Source of the DNA: PXAP01 sp046483315
Lineage (GTDB): Bacteria > Bacteroidota > Bacteroidia > Bacteroidales > PUMT01
NCBI GenBank assembly: GCA_046483315.1
Contig: JAWODJ010000122.1
Span: 1 to 64,000, forward strand
Length of the DNA stretch: 64,000 bases
Direction of reading: 5' to 3'
In this document: piece after piece, positions 33,590-42,395 of the stretch
Layout of the letters: each line of letters opens with the position of its first letter
Position numbering within the stretch: position 1 is the first letter of the stretch
Translations under genes and position numbers: made by a program
The notes under the pieces: generated by a model
The model's input: only the letters and a program-made list of their open reading frames with translations
The model's database searches: none
Told to the model about the DNA's origin: nothing

Positions 33590-34642
33590 ATGATTGGAAT
33601 ACAGCCCGGGCAGGGAAAGGGAAAACCTTTTAAAACCGTTTACTGCACAGCTTTTTTGCTTTTGATATCCGTCATTATGACCGGTTGCTCAACATCTGAG
33701 AGAAAGCCCGACCTTGATGGTATTGATGCCCGGATAGAAATCATGAGGCTTGAGAAGGATCTTTTTGCTATGGATATTGACAGCATCCCCGATCAATTAC
33801 CGGAAATAGAAGATAAATACGATGAATTTTTTGAAATATTCAATCACCTTATTATCCGCACAGGCAGTCCCCGCTCTCCCGTCTATAATGAACAGCTGCT
33901 CAGATTTATTACAGATTATGATATTTACAGGCTGTACAAAGAAGTTGAAAGGGTGTTTCCTGATCTGGATAATCTGGAAGAAGAGCTCGAAAATGCATTC
34001 CGGTATTTTATTTATTATTTCCCCGATCACCAGGTTCCACAGGTATATACCTATATTTCCGGCTTCAACCAGTCCGTCGTCACTGCCGAAGATATCCTGG
34101 CTATAGGACTTGACAAATATCTGGGAAGCGATAATGAATTTTATTTTAAACTTCAGTTGCCGAATTATCAGAAGATGAATATGCACCCCGCAAAGATATC
34201 ATCGGACTGTATGATTGCATGGGTTATGACGGAATATGAATTTAATGACAATGATGACAACCTGCTCAGTCATATGATCTATCACGGTAAATTGCTTTAC
34301 ATAGCCGATATGTTGCTGCCTGACCAGCATGACACACTCAAGGCCGGGTTTAGTTTGTCGCAGCTGGAGTGGTGCATTGAAAATGAAAGCCGGATGTGGA
34401 CTTACCTGGTGGAGAACAAACTGTTGTTCTCCACCGATTCAAGGACAATTAGCCGGTTTATCAATGAGGGTCCTTTTACCAGGGAGTTTTCCGTGGAATC
34501 CCCGGGAAGAGCCGCAGTATGGCTGGGCTGGCAGATTGTGGATACATACATGAAGAGGCATAACCATATAAGTGCCAGGGAGCTGATGCTGGACACTGAT
34601 TACCAGGGCATACTGAACAGCGCCAGATACAGGCCCCGGTAA
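33590..34642 (+). CDS. gldB: GldB-like lipoprotein
   Basis: A 350-residue lipoprotein of the GldB family. In gliding Flavobacteria GldB is needed for motility and growth; in non-gliding Bacteroidota its role is unknown. The N-terminal export segment (TAFLLLISVIMTGC) has a lipobox-like MTGC. The family body is recognisable in RIEIMRLEKDLFAMDID, FFEIFNHLIIRTG, AIGLDKYLGSDNEFY, DCMIAWVMTEYEF, LLSHMIYHGKLLYIADMLLP and the C-terminal GRAAVWLGWQIVDTYMKRH. ATG 33590 is chosen; TTG 33548 would add 14 residues before the basic stretch. fhs follows after 71 bases. The window has no other gld genes, so gliding cannot be inferred. Confidence 0.86.
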   Translation: MIGIQPGQGKGKPFKTVYCTAFLLLISVIMTGCSTSERKPDLDGIDARIEIMRLEKDLFAMDIDSIPDQLPEIEDKYDEFFEIFNHLIIRTGSPRSPVYNEQLLRFITDYDIYRLYKEVERVFPDLDNLEEELENAFRYFIYYFPDHQVPQVYTYISGFNQSVVTAEDILAIGLDKYLGSDNEFYFKLQLPNYQKMNMHPAKISSDCMIAWVMTEYEFNDNDDNLLSHMIYHGKLLYIADMLLPDQHDTLKAGFSLSQLEWCIENESRMWTYLVENKLLFSTDSRTISRFINEGPFTREFSVESPGRAAVWLGWQIVDTYMKRHNHISARELMLDTDYQGILNSARYRPR

Positions 34643-34713
34643 ATATAATAAAATGAAGTTGATACGGATTTTAAGATACTTAATTTAAACTATTATTTAT
34701 TAATTTTTTTACT

Positions 34714-36384
34714 ATGCAATCTGATATTGAACTGGCCCATAAAGCCGAAAAGAAACATATTATTGAAATTGCCTCAGATATCGGAATAAACGAGAATGAT
34801 CTTGAACTGTACGGAAGGTACAAAGCCAAAGTACCTCTGAAATATATTGATAAGGAAAAGGCAGAAAAGAACACCCTTATCCTGGTATCGGCAATTTCAC
34901 CCACTCCTGCAGGAGAAGGTAAAACAACCGTTTCAATCGGGCTTTCACAGGGACTTAACCGGATAGGAAAGAAGTGTACCGTAGTTTTGCGGGAGCCCTC
35001 GCTGGGACCTGTTTTTGGGATAAAAGGAGGTGCAACCGGGGGAGGGTATTCCCAGGTTTTACCTATGGAGGATATAAACCTCCATTTTACGGGAGATTTT
35101 TCTGCAATAGAAAAAGCCAATAACTTACTTGCGGCCCTTATTGACAACAATATTCAAAGCAGGACAAGAAGCATTGGTATCGATCCGCGCACTGTTCTGT
35201 GGAAAAGGGTAATGGATATGAATGACCGGTCCCTGCGGAATGTCATTGTAGGATTGGGAGGTGCATTAAGCGGGGTCCCGCGTGAAGGGGGATTTAATAT
35301 AACAGCTGCCTCTGAAATAATGGCTGCACTGTGTCTGGCTGATGACCTTCCTGATCTTAAAAACCGGATGGGTAATATCTTCATTGGATTTACCAATGAT
35401 AAGAAACCCGTCTATGCAAAGGACCTGAATGCTCATGGTGCTATGACAGCCTTATTGAAAGATGCTGTCAAACCAAATCTTGTTCAGACCATGGAAAATA
35501 CTCCTGCCATAATCCATGGCGGTCCTTTTGCCAATATAGCACAGGGCACCAATTCCGTAATAGCAACGAGAATGGGACTGTCGCTTACCGATTATGTCGT
35601 TACAGAGGCAGGATTCGGTTTTGACCTGGGAGCCGAAAAATTTTTTGATATCAAGTGTGGCTATTCTGGATTATCGCCCAAAGCAGTGGTCCTGGTTGCA
35701 ACTGTCAGGGCGTTGAAATATCACGGAGGTGATGATCCGGCAGGACTCAGTGATCCTGACCCGGAGGCATTGAAAAAGGGTTTGCCCAACCTGTCAAAAC
35801 ATGTAGAGAACATTCAGGCATTTGATATATGTGCTGTTGTTGCTATAAACAGGTTTGCCACAGACACAGATGAGGAGATCAATATTATCATGCATCACTG
35901 CAGGGAGATTGGTATTGAGGCTGTAGTAACTGATGTATGGGGTAAAGGAGGAGAGGGCGCTGTTGAACTTGCAAAGAAGGTGAGCATGGTTGCTTCCAAT
36001 TGCAAAAACAAATTCAGACCAATGTATGAATGGGAATGGGATATTCCTAAAAAGGTTGAAACTGTTGCCAGAAAGATTTACGGTGCCAACGCGGTTGATT
36101 TCACAAAGAAGGCCGTGGCGGATCTTAAAAAGATAGAAAAACTCGGCCTCGGGAAGCTGCCGGTATGTATCGCAAAGACACAAAAATCACTATCAGACAA
36201 TCCCGAACTGCTTGGAAGACCAAAAGATTTTATTGTGACGGTAAGGGAGATTGAGATTGCATCTGGTGCAGGCTTTGTTATTCCAATAACCGGTGATATA
36301 ATGCGAATGCCGGGCTTACCAGCCACTCCTGCTGCAGAGAAAATCGACATTGATGATGAAGGGAATATTTCCGGCCTTTTCTGA
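34714..36384 (+). CDS. fhs: Formate--tetrahydrofolate ligase
   Basis: Makes 10-formyl-THF from formate, THF and ATP in one-carbon metabolism. At 556 residues the length is typical. The P-loop SPTPAGEGKTTVSIGL is at about 65-80, with REPSLGPVFGIKGGATGGGYSQV, HFTGDFSAIEKANNLLAA, VTEAGFGFDLGAEKFFDIKC and IPITGDIMRMPGLP intact. The gene stands between gldB and a convergent ferredoxin gene and ends in a 19-base perfect hairpin (36392-36435). In anaerobes it can serve purine synthesis or reductive one-carbon flow; no acetogenesis genes are present here. Confidence 0.97.
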   Translation: MQSDIELAHKAEKKHIIEIASDIGINENDLELYGRYKAKVPLKYIDKEKAEKNTLILVSAISPTPAGEGKTTVSIGLSQGLNRIGKKCTVVLREPSLGPVFGIKGGATGGGYSQVLPMEDINLHFTGDFSAIEKANNLLAALIDNNIQSRTRSIGIDPRTVLWKRVMDMNDRSLRNVIVGLGGALSGVPREGGFNITAASEIMAALCLADDLPDLKNRMGNIFIGFTNDKKPVYAKDLNAHGAMTALLKDAVKPNLVQTMENTPAIIHGGPFANIAQGTNSVIATRMGLSLTDYVVTEAGFGFDLGAEKFFDIKCGYSGLSPKAVVLVATVRALKYHGGDDPAGLSDPDPEALKKGLPNLSKHVENIQAFDICAVVAINRFATDTDEEINIIMHHCREIGIEAVVTDVWGKGGEGAVELAKKVSMVASNCKNKFRPMYEWEWDIPKKVETVARKIYGANAVDFTKKAVADLKKIEKLGLGKLPVCIAKTQKSLSDNPELLGRPKDFIVTVREIEIASGAGFVIPITGDIMRMPGLPATPAAEKIDIDDEGNISGLF

Positions 36385-36391
36385 ATACCAT

Positions 36392-36435
36392 GCATAAAAA
36401 ATGTCCGTGAATCTGATCACGGACATTTTTTATGC
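36392..36435. terminator. Bidirectional terminator between fhs and the ferredoxin gene
   Basis: A perfect 19-base stem with arms 36392-36410 and 36417-36435 (core ATGTCCGTGA / TCACGGACAT) and a 6-base loop. An A run on the left and a T run on the right make it work in both directions. It starts 7 bases after the fhs stop and lies 14 bases from the ferredoxin stop. Confidence 0.88.
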
Positions 36436-36449
36436 AGTTATAATGCCTG

Positions 36450-36617
36450 TTATTCCGGGTGAATTGCTTCAACCGGACAAACATCGGCACATGCACCGCA
36501 ATCTGTGCATACCTCAGGGTCTATTTTATAGATGTCTCCTTCTGATATAGCTTCAACGGGGCATTCATCTATGCAGCTACCGCAAGCTGTACAATCATCT
36601 GTTATTACGTAAGCCAT
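36450..36617 (-). CDS. 2[4Fe-4S] ferredoxin
   Basis: A 55-residue low-potential electron carrier of the clostridial type. Two CxxCxxCxxxCP motifs are complete: C9, C12, C15, C19 (CTACGSCIDECP) and C37, C40, C43, C47 (CTDCGACADVCP), separated by a loop (SEGDIYKIDPEV). The start MAYVITDD is the family's usual opening. It is one gene between two terminator or promoter signals, with a fair promoter at 36661-36691. It probably serves anaerobic oxidoreductases elsewhere in the genome. Confidence 0.95.
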   Translation of the reverse strand: MAYVITDDCTACGSCIDECPVEAISEGDIYKIDPEVCTDCGACADVCPVEAIHPE

Positions 36618-36660
36618 TTTTTGTTGATTTTAGTTAAAGATTCATTAATTAAATCGAATG

Positions 36661-36691
36661 CAAATATATTCTCAAAAATAAGATACTGAAA
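36661..36691 (-). promoter_or_regulatory. Possible promoter of the ferredoxin gene
   Basis: On the minus strand, TATATTTG (36668-36661) matches TAnnTTTG, and TTTC (36691-36688) stands 19 bases upstream, one base off the -33 TTTG. The start codon is 43 bases downstream. Confidence 0.42.
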
Positions 36692-36818
36692 TGATTTTTG
36701 ATACATTCAGGCAATTTGAAGCTAATTTAAATAAACTTCATATGTTGCCGGAGAAAAGGTAAAAGTAATACAATACTTATTTATGAAAACTGCAAAAAAT
36801 CAGTTTTTCAAAAAATCA

Positions 36819-38000
36819 TCATATATTGTTCAGAAATGATAAAGCAAGCCATGCCGGCAGGCCACTGCCGGTGATAATGGATTTTTCATCAATGTCAAAA
36901 CCGGGAGTATGCAATAAATTTCCCGGTCTGCCTGTGCCCAGCCTGTAGAATACTGAGGGAAAGCTTCCTGCAAACCAGGCAAAATCTTCCGTTGTCATTC
37001 TTACGGGAAGCTCTTTCACGTTTTTCTCTCCCAGGTATTCTGTCATCAACTGCTTTACAAGTGAGGTTTTTACAGGATCATTAATTAAAACAGGGTATCC
37101 CTTTCTTATCTCAACACTGCATTTTGCCCCCAGATTATGAGCGGTATTCGTTGCAACAGAGGTTATTTTTTCATGGGCTTTTGCTCTCCATGATTCGTCC
37201 ATTGTACGAAAAGTTCCTTCAAGTATTGCTTCTTTCGGGATTACATTGGTAGCACCGTTGGCAATCATCTTACCAAAACTCAGAACGGTCGGTATACCGG
37301 GCGGTGCCAGACGGCTTGATATCTGCTGAAGGGCCACAACAACTTGCGAAGCGGCAACCACTGTGTCGACAAGCATATGAGGCATTGCGCCATGGCCACC
37401 TTCTCCTGAGATATTGATGTAAATTTCATCACCCGATGCCATGTAAAGTCCGGATTTAACTCCGGCAACACCGGTATCCAGTTCCGGTAAGACATGCTGA
37501 GCAAGGATAAGGTCCGGTTCCCTGCCTTTAAACAGGTCTTCTTCCAGCATCTTTTTTGCTCCTCCCGGCAGACTCTCTTCTCCCGGCTGGAATACCAGGT
37601 AAACAGTGCCGGAGAATTCTTTTTCCATTTCTTTGATTATCCTGCCGCTTCCAAGCAGGCAGGCGGCATGCACATCGTGTCCGCAGGCATGCATTATCCC
37701 GGGTTTACATGACATAAATGGAAGGCCTGTTTCTTCCTGAACAGGCAGTGCATCAAGCTCTGCTCTCAATGCAACGCTATGGCTGCTTTTTTTCTTCTCT
37801 CCCGTTATCCGGGCAATAATCCCTGTACCTGCAACAGAATTGAAATCTATTCCAAATTTGCGTAGTTTGCCTGAAATAAAGCGGGAAGTTTCAAATTCGG
37901 CAAATGACAACTCGGGGTGCATGTGTATATGTCTTCTTATCTCCCTGATTTCGTTGAAATACAGACCGGCTTTTTCTTTTATTTTATCTGCAAGGTCCAT
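36819..38000 (-). CDS. M20 amidohydrolase (N-acyl-amino-acid / hippurate hydrolase type)
   Basis: A 393-residue cytosolic metal-dependent amidohydrolase of the M20D group (AbgA/IAA-amino-acid hydrolase-like), which cleaves N-acyl or aryl groups from amino acids. The di-metal ligands are C106 and H108 in HACGHDVHAA, E141/E142 in FQPGEES, the histidine of LAQHVLPELDTG and a late histidine in LLHTPGFDID. The dimerisation insert carries GHGAMPHMLVDTV. It stands alone, although this group in E. coli (AbgA/AbgB) works with AbgT; the window's AbgT genes are over 20 kb away. Substrate is not known. Confidence 0.92.
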   Translation of the reverse strand: MDLADKIKEKAGLYFNEIREIRRHIHMHPELSFAEFETSRFISGKLRKFGIDFNSVAGTGIIARITGEKKKSSHSVALRAELDALPVQEETGLPFMSCKPGIMHACGHDVHAACLLGSGRIIKEMEKEFSGTVYLVFQPGEESLPGGAKKMLEEDLFKGREPDLILAQHVLPELDTGVAGVKSGLYMASGDEIYINISGEGGHGAMPHMLVDTVVAASQVVVALQQISSRLAPPGIPTVLSFGKMIANGATNVIPKEAILEGTFRTMDESWRAKAHEKITSVATNTAHNLGAKCSVEIRKGYPVLINDPVKTSLVKQLMTEYLGEKNVKELPVRMTTEDFAWFAGSFPSVFYRLGTGRPGNLLHTPGFDIDEKSIITGSGLPAWLALSFLNNI

Positions 38001-38221
38001 TTTGAGTATGATTTTATCCTGATAATATTGATACCTTTGTATTTTTGAGGCATTATTGGGGAGTATCTAAAATCAAAGTATTTTTGCCTGAAACGATGTC
38101 AGGGCATTTGCAAAGATAATAAATATTGATGCATGTAAGGTTCAGGTTTCGATACTACATATGATAAATATTGTGATTTCAGGAGATTAGATTTTTTCAG
38201 TTGACATAAAAACTTTTGGTC

Positions 38222-39313
38222 ATGAAGTTAGTAAAAACCTTTTCAATAGTCGCAGCGTTATTCATTTTCTGGTCTTCTGTCCGGTCCCAGAACAATAATT
38301 CGTCAGTTCATTTTGATAGCAACCAGCATAATTTTGGAATTATAAATGAATCAGAAGGTGCTGTCAGGCATGATTTTTTGTTTACCAATACAGGCACTGA
38401 TCCGCTGGTTATAACAAATGTCAGGGCAGGCAGGGGTGTATCTGTTTTACAATTCACAAGGAGTCCGGTTATGCCTGGCGACTCAGGAGCAATAACCCTT
38501 GAGTTCAATCCCGTCAATATGCCCGGAAGGTTTAACAGGAACATCATTGTCAGTGCCACAGGAAATCCTTCTTCTGCGTCACTCAGACTGCTGGGAGAAG
38601 TTATTCCCAGGGAAAAAACCCCTGAGGAGCTATATCCGAGGGAAATAGGATTGTTAAGGCTGAGGTCCAACCATATCTCTTTCGGGAACTTATCACCGGG
38701 TTCTGTAAAAACTGATTCTCTTCAGGTTATAAATCTTTCGGACAGGGATCTGGACATATCCTTCTCAGGTATTCCCGGGAATTTGACAGTTGAAGCTGTT
38801 CCCCGCATACTGAAACCCGGAGACAAAGGTGTTTTAAGGGCAAACTGGGATGGGGGGCAGACTGATGAATGGGGTGTTATTACCAGACATTTCAGGGTTG
38901 TCGTTAACGGCGAAGCAAGGGGCAGTAATATTATATATTCAAGTGCCAACATTCAGGAGGATTTTTCCGGGATGAGTAAACAGGAGATGTTAGATGCCCC
39001 TTCCATAGAATTTGATTCCAGGGTTTTTGATTTTGGTAAAATAGTGCACGGGGAAAGCATTGAGCATGATTTTGTCTTTACAAACACTGGCAGGTCTGAT
39101 CTCATTATTCGTCGTGTAAGGGCAGGCTGCGGGTGCACGGCAATAGAGCCGCTGAAGACTTTGCTTAAGCCCGGAGAGTCAAGCGCTATAAAGGCTGTTT
39201 TTAGCTCACGGGGCTTCCGCGGAAAGCAGAACAAGGGAATATCGGTCATCAGCAATGACCCCTCAAGTCCCCATATAGTTCTCCGGATTACCGGGGAGGT
39301 AATAGCAGAATGA
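38222..39313 (+). CDS. Secreted protein with two DUF1573 domains
   Basis: A 363-residue exported protein with a signal peptide (cleavage near residue 22, VRSQ). Two DUF1573 (ASPM/SPD-2-Hydin-like, Ig-fold) domains frame a middle domain. The first (about 28-125) has FDSNQHNFGIINESEGAVRHDFLFTNTG and NVRAGRGVSV. The last (about 262-363) has FDFGKIVHGESIEHDFVFTNTG and VRAGCGCTAIE. The last keeps the cysteine pair CGC, while the first has GRG in its place. The role is unknown; such proteins bind or scaffold at the envelope. The start is ATG 38222 rather than TTG 38216. Its stop overlaps the meaB start by 4 bases (ATGA). Confidence 0.85.
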   Translation: MKLVKTFSIVAALFIFWSSVRSQNNNSSVHFDSNQHNFGIINESEGAVRHDFLFTNTGTDPLVITNVRAGRGVSVLQFTRSPVMPGDSGAITLEFNPVNMPGRFNRNIIVSATGNPSSASLRLLGEVIPREKTPEELYPREIGLLRLRSNHISFGNLSPGSVKTDSLQVINLSDRDLDISFSGIPGNLTVEAVPRILKPGDKGVLRANWDGGQTDEWGVITRHFRVVVNGEARGSNIIYSSANIQEDFSGMSKQEMLDAPSIEFDSRVFDFGKIVHGESIEHDFVFTNTGRSDLIIRRVRAGCGCTAIEPLKTLLKPGESSAIKAVFSSRGFRGKQNKGISVISNDPSSPHIVLRITGEVIAE

Positions 39314-40404
39314 AAAAAAAGGAAAAAAATAAAAGTGCATTATCTGTCAACAGCGGTGTTGAGCAGCCCCCTTCTGTGAATCCCGGCTCAGTGAAATCTT
39401 ACCGGGCAAGGAACAGGGATAAGATATCCGTTATCAGGTACAGGGACGGGATACTGAAAGGAAATATCAGCCTTCTCAGCCAGGCGATAACACTGGTTGA
39501 AAGCTCTCTGCCTGATCATCAGAAGATTGCCATAGAACTTGTGGAGGAATGCCTGCCATTCAGCGGAAATTCTGTCAGAATTGGGATTACAGGCGTTCCG
39601 GGTGTTGGAAAGAGTGCTTTTATTGAAAGCTTTGGCAAAATTCTCACAAAGCGTGGAGCAAAACTTGCTGTTCTGGCTGTTGATCCGAGCAGTGAGCTTT
39701 CAGGGGGCAGCATACTGGGTGATAAAACAAGGATGGAGGAGCTGTCGGCTGATCCTTCTGCTTTTATCCGACCTTCTCCATCAGGAGGATCACTGGGAGG
39801 GGTAGCCAAAAAAACACGGGAAAGCATCATTCTTTGTGAAGCCGCCGGTTTTGATACAATCATTGTCGAAACAGTCGGTGTAGGGCAGAGTGAGACAGCG
39901 GTGCGCTCAATGGTCGATTTCTTTCTGCTTTTAATGCTTGCCGGTGCAGGTGACGAATTACAGGGTATAAAAAGAGGGATCATGGAAATGGCCGATATGA
40001 TAGCGATTACAAAATCCGATGGAAATAATGTAGCAAGAGCCGGCCTTGCAGGTTCACAGTACCGGAATGCCCTGCAACTTTTTCCTCCGTCTGCCTCGGG
40101 ATGGATACCAAGGGTTCATACCTGTTCATCATATACAAGGGAAGGACTTGAAGAGATACGGGAAACCATTGATGAATATTTTAATGTTACACAAAAAACA
40201 GGTTTCTTTGACAAAAACCGCAGTGAACAGGCTCTTTACTGGATGCATGAGAGTATTTTGCAACAGTTGAAAGAAGGATTCTATAAAGATCCCATAGTTG
40301 CACCGGAGCTGGAAATGATGAGTCGGGATGTTGTCAAAGGGCGGATATCAAGCTTCATGGCTGCCAAAAAGCTGCTTGACCGATACCTGGTTAAAGACAA
40401 ATAG
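39310..40404 (+). CDS. meaB: Methylmalonyl-CoA mutase chaperone GTPase MeaB
   Basis: G3E-family GTPase (364 residues) that loads and protects the B12 cofactor of methylmalonyl-CoA mutase. The Walker A is GITGVPGVGKSAFIESFG (about 93-110). The MeaB switch block DPSSELSGGSILGDKTRM, the ETVGVGQSE motif and the base-specificity motif ITKSDG follow, then a C-terminal dimerisation helix region. The first 35 residues are a basic, low-complexity extension. It overlaps the DUF1573 gene by 4 bases, so the two are translationally coupled. The mutase genes are not in the window. Propionate/succinate metabolism is inferred. Confidence 0.94.
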   Translation: MKKKEKNKSALSVNSGVEQPPSVNPGSVKSYRARNRDKISVIRYRDGILKGNISLLSQAITLVESSLPDHQKIAIELVEECLPFSGNSVRIGITGVPGVGKSAFIESFGKILTKRGAKLAVLAVDPSSELSGGSILGDKTRMEELSADPSAFIRPSPSGGSLGGVAKKTRESIILCEAAGFDTIIVETVGVGQSETAVRSMVDFFLLLMLAGAGDELQGIKRGIMEMADMIAITKSDGNNVARAGLAGSQYRNALQLFPPSASGWIPRVHTCSSYTREGLEEIRETIDEYFNVTQKTGFFDKNRSEQALYWMHESILQQLKEGFYKDPIVAPELEMMSRDVVKGRISSFMAAKKLLDRYLVKDK

Positions 40405-40436
40405 TGAAATATTTTTAATGATTTAATCATATAAAG

Positions 40437-40889
40437 GTGGTAAACAGCAAGATAAATATTAAAAACAAGAAGGCATCTTTTAATTTTCAGTTCGAAGAGA
40501 AATTTATTGCAGGGATAGTTCTTGGCGGAACAGAAATTAAATCAATACGACAGGGTAAGGCAAATTTAGTTGATGCTTATTGTTTTTTCCAGGGCGATGA
40601 GCTGTGGGTAAGCGGAATGCACATTGCCGAGTATTCATTTGGCAGTTACAATAATCATGACCCGAAGCAGGACCGAAAATTACTTTTGAACAGGCGGGAA
40701 CTGAATAAACTGAAAAAAAAATCACAGGAAAAGGGTTTTACCATTGTTGCTACACGTCTTTTTATCAATGAAAAAGGACTGGCAAAACTTGAAATTGCTC
40801 TTGCAAAGGGTAAAAGGGAATATGATAAACGTGAGGATATCAGAAAACGTGATACCAAAAGAGAGCTTGACAGGATAAGGAAAATGTAG
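40437..40889 (+). CDS. smpB: SsrA-binding protein SmpB
   Basis: tmRNA partner in rescue of stalled ribosomes. At 150 residues it has the normal length: INIKNKKASFNFQFEEKFIAGIVLGGTEIKSIRQGKANLVDAYC, the conserved HIAEYSFGSYNNHDPKQDRKLLLNRRE block, and the basic C-terminal tail (DIRKRDTKRELDRIRKM) that enters the mRNA channel. The start is GTG at 40437, 32 bases after meaB. tmRNA itself is not in the window. It is convergent with the EF-hand protein, 1 base apart. Confidence 0.97.
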   Translation: MVNSKINIKNKKASFNFQFEEKFIAGIVLGGTEIKSIRQGKANLVDAYCFFQGDELWVSGMHIAEYSFGSYNNHDPKQDRKLLLNRRELNKLKKKSQEKGFTIVATRLFINEKGLAKLEIALAKGKREYDKREDIRKRDTKRELDRIRKM

Positions 40890-40890
40890 G

Positions 40891-42267
40891 TTACTGGGAA
40901 AAGAAGAAGTCGTTCAGCTCATATATATCCTCTGCCGTAAAATCTGATTCACTATCGAAAAACATGTCTATACCCCTTATCAGTTCTTCGAAAGATATGA
41001 ATCCGTCACTGTCTTTATCAAGTGATTTGAATTTTGAGGGTATCCCTGAATAGCTGCGACGCGAATACCCGCTGTAACGGTATGGGGTATCGGAAGTGAG
41101 CAGGTCTGTTTCATGTCTGGCGACAGCTTCTTCGCTTTTTCCGAGAAGCCGGATTAACTGATCACCGGTTAATTCTCTTCCATAATCATCAACAAATGCT
41201 CCCGGACGGGTGTCTGATTCTTTGTCTATGTAATCAGGAACCCCGTCTCCATCACTGTCTGCCGGACAACCGTGCTCATCAACTTCCACTCCCTGCGGGG
41301 TGCCCGGACATCTGTCATAGAAATCAAATACTCCGTCACCATCTTCATCTTCGATAAGTGTGTAATCGAATTCAACATCTGCATACAACCGTTCCACTAT
41401 GATTGTCTCAGGATCTGAAAAGAGGTCGAGATGAAACGTAACATATGAATATGAGAACCGGTCATTCCTGTTACTGCCTGTAATGCCTGTGCCTTCAGAG
41501 CTGACATTGTCAATAAGGTCTGTAAAGGAAAAGTGCACTGAACTACCTACTCTTATAAATAATCTGTCTGAAACCCTGAAATCCAGACCGAAATCAACGG
41601 GAATGGCAAAGGCTGTCTGGGGATACTCACCTAACCCGTAAAGGTTGGCACTCCTGAGGTCGGTTTCGTAAACGTAGTTGCGTTGAATTAAAATACTTTC
41701 ATGTGCATTGGGCGCATCTTCAGGAATATTTCTTATAGTGCCGTCAGACCAGTAGTTATAAGGGCGGCCGCTTGAATCAAGAAGGTCTGCTTTGGAATTA
41801 AACTGGAATGATTCGGCACCGACTGAAACAAAAGGGGTTATCCACCTGTTCCTCCTGAAGATATGGTTGAAGGTGTACTCGAAATTCATTCCGAAGTTGA
41901 TTATCTCGGACTGGAAGTTGAGATTCCTTTCAGGAGAGAGATAAGATCTTTCATTCCCTGTGATCTTTCCGTAGAGCATGAAAAAATTGAGCCTGTAGTT
42001 TCTCCTGTTGTCGAGAAAGGTGGAGATGTTGATCCTGAAGCCCGGTTGTGTACCCCACATGCCGTTATAATAATCACTCACATCACCTGCAAAATCAAAG
42101 TAACCTAAACCTAAAGCAATAACCGGTTTGTAGACGGGATCATCCACCTCAACTTCTTCAATAAGAAGGCGTTCGAATTCATCATCCTCGCCGGTCTGTG
42201 CATACAGGAATTTAGTGGTAATGATTACCAGTATAAGTGATAGAAGAAAGGGATTTACAAACCTCAT
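40891..42267 (-). CDS. Outer-membrane barrel with calcium-binding repeats and an EF-hand
   Basis: A 458-residue exported protein. A signal peptide (cleavage near residue 23, LYAQ) and a barrel-like region (about 45-295, rich in F/Y strands such as GLGYFDFAGDVSDYYNGM and FRINISTFL) lead to thrombospondin type-3 calcium repeats (DEDGDGVFDFYDRCPGTPQGV, DSDGDGVPDYID; about 312-350). A C-terminal canonical EF-hand loop, DKDSDGFISFEE, is at about 418-429. In the usual OmpA-like layout the TSP3 repeats lead to a peptidoglycan-binding domain; that domain is absent here. It is likely a calcium-stabilised surface protein. Convergent with smpB. Confidence 0.8.
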   Translation of the reverse strand: MRFVNPFLLSLILVIITTKFLYAQTGEDDEFERLLIEEVEVDDPVYKPVIALGLGYFDFAGDVSDYYNGMWGTQPGFRINISTFLDNRRNYRLNFFMLYGKITGNERSYLSPERNLNFQSEIINFGMNFEYTFNHIFRRNRWITPFVSVGAESFQFNSKADLLDSSGRPYNYWSDGTIRNIPEDAPNAHESILIQRNYVYETDLRSANLYGLGEYPQTAFAIPVDFGLDFRVSDRLFIRVGSSVHFSFTDLIDNVSSEGTGITGSNRNDRFSYSYVTFHLDLFSDPETIIVERLYADVEFDYTLIEDEDGDGVFDFYDRCPGTPQGVEVDEHGCPADSDGDGVPDYIDKESDTRPGAFVDDYGRELTGDQLIRLLGKSEEAVARHETDLLTSDTPYRYSGYSRRSYSGIPSKFKSLDKDSDGFISFEELIRGIDMFFDSESDFTAEDIYELNDFFFSQ

Positions 42268-42395
42268 ATTAAATTTACTCTACGGGGTTTTGATATTTCC
42301 TGCGAGAGTAAAAATAATAAGATATCTTTTAAAAACTTCAATTTAAAGATTTTCTTTCATTATCCCGGTGCCCGGTAAACAGGGACAGGGTATTT

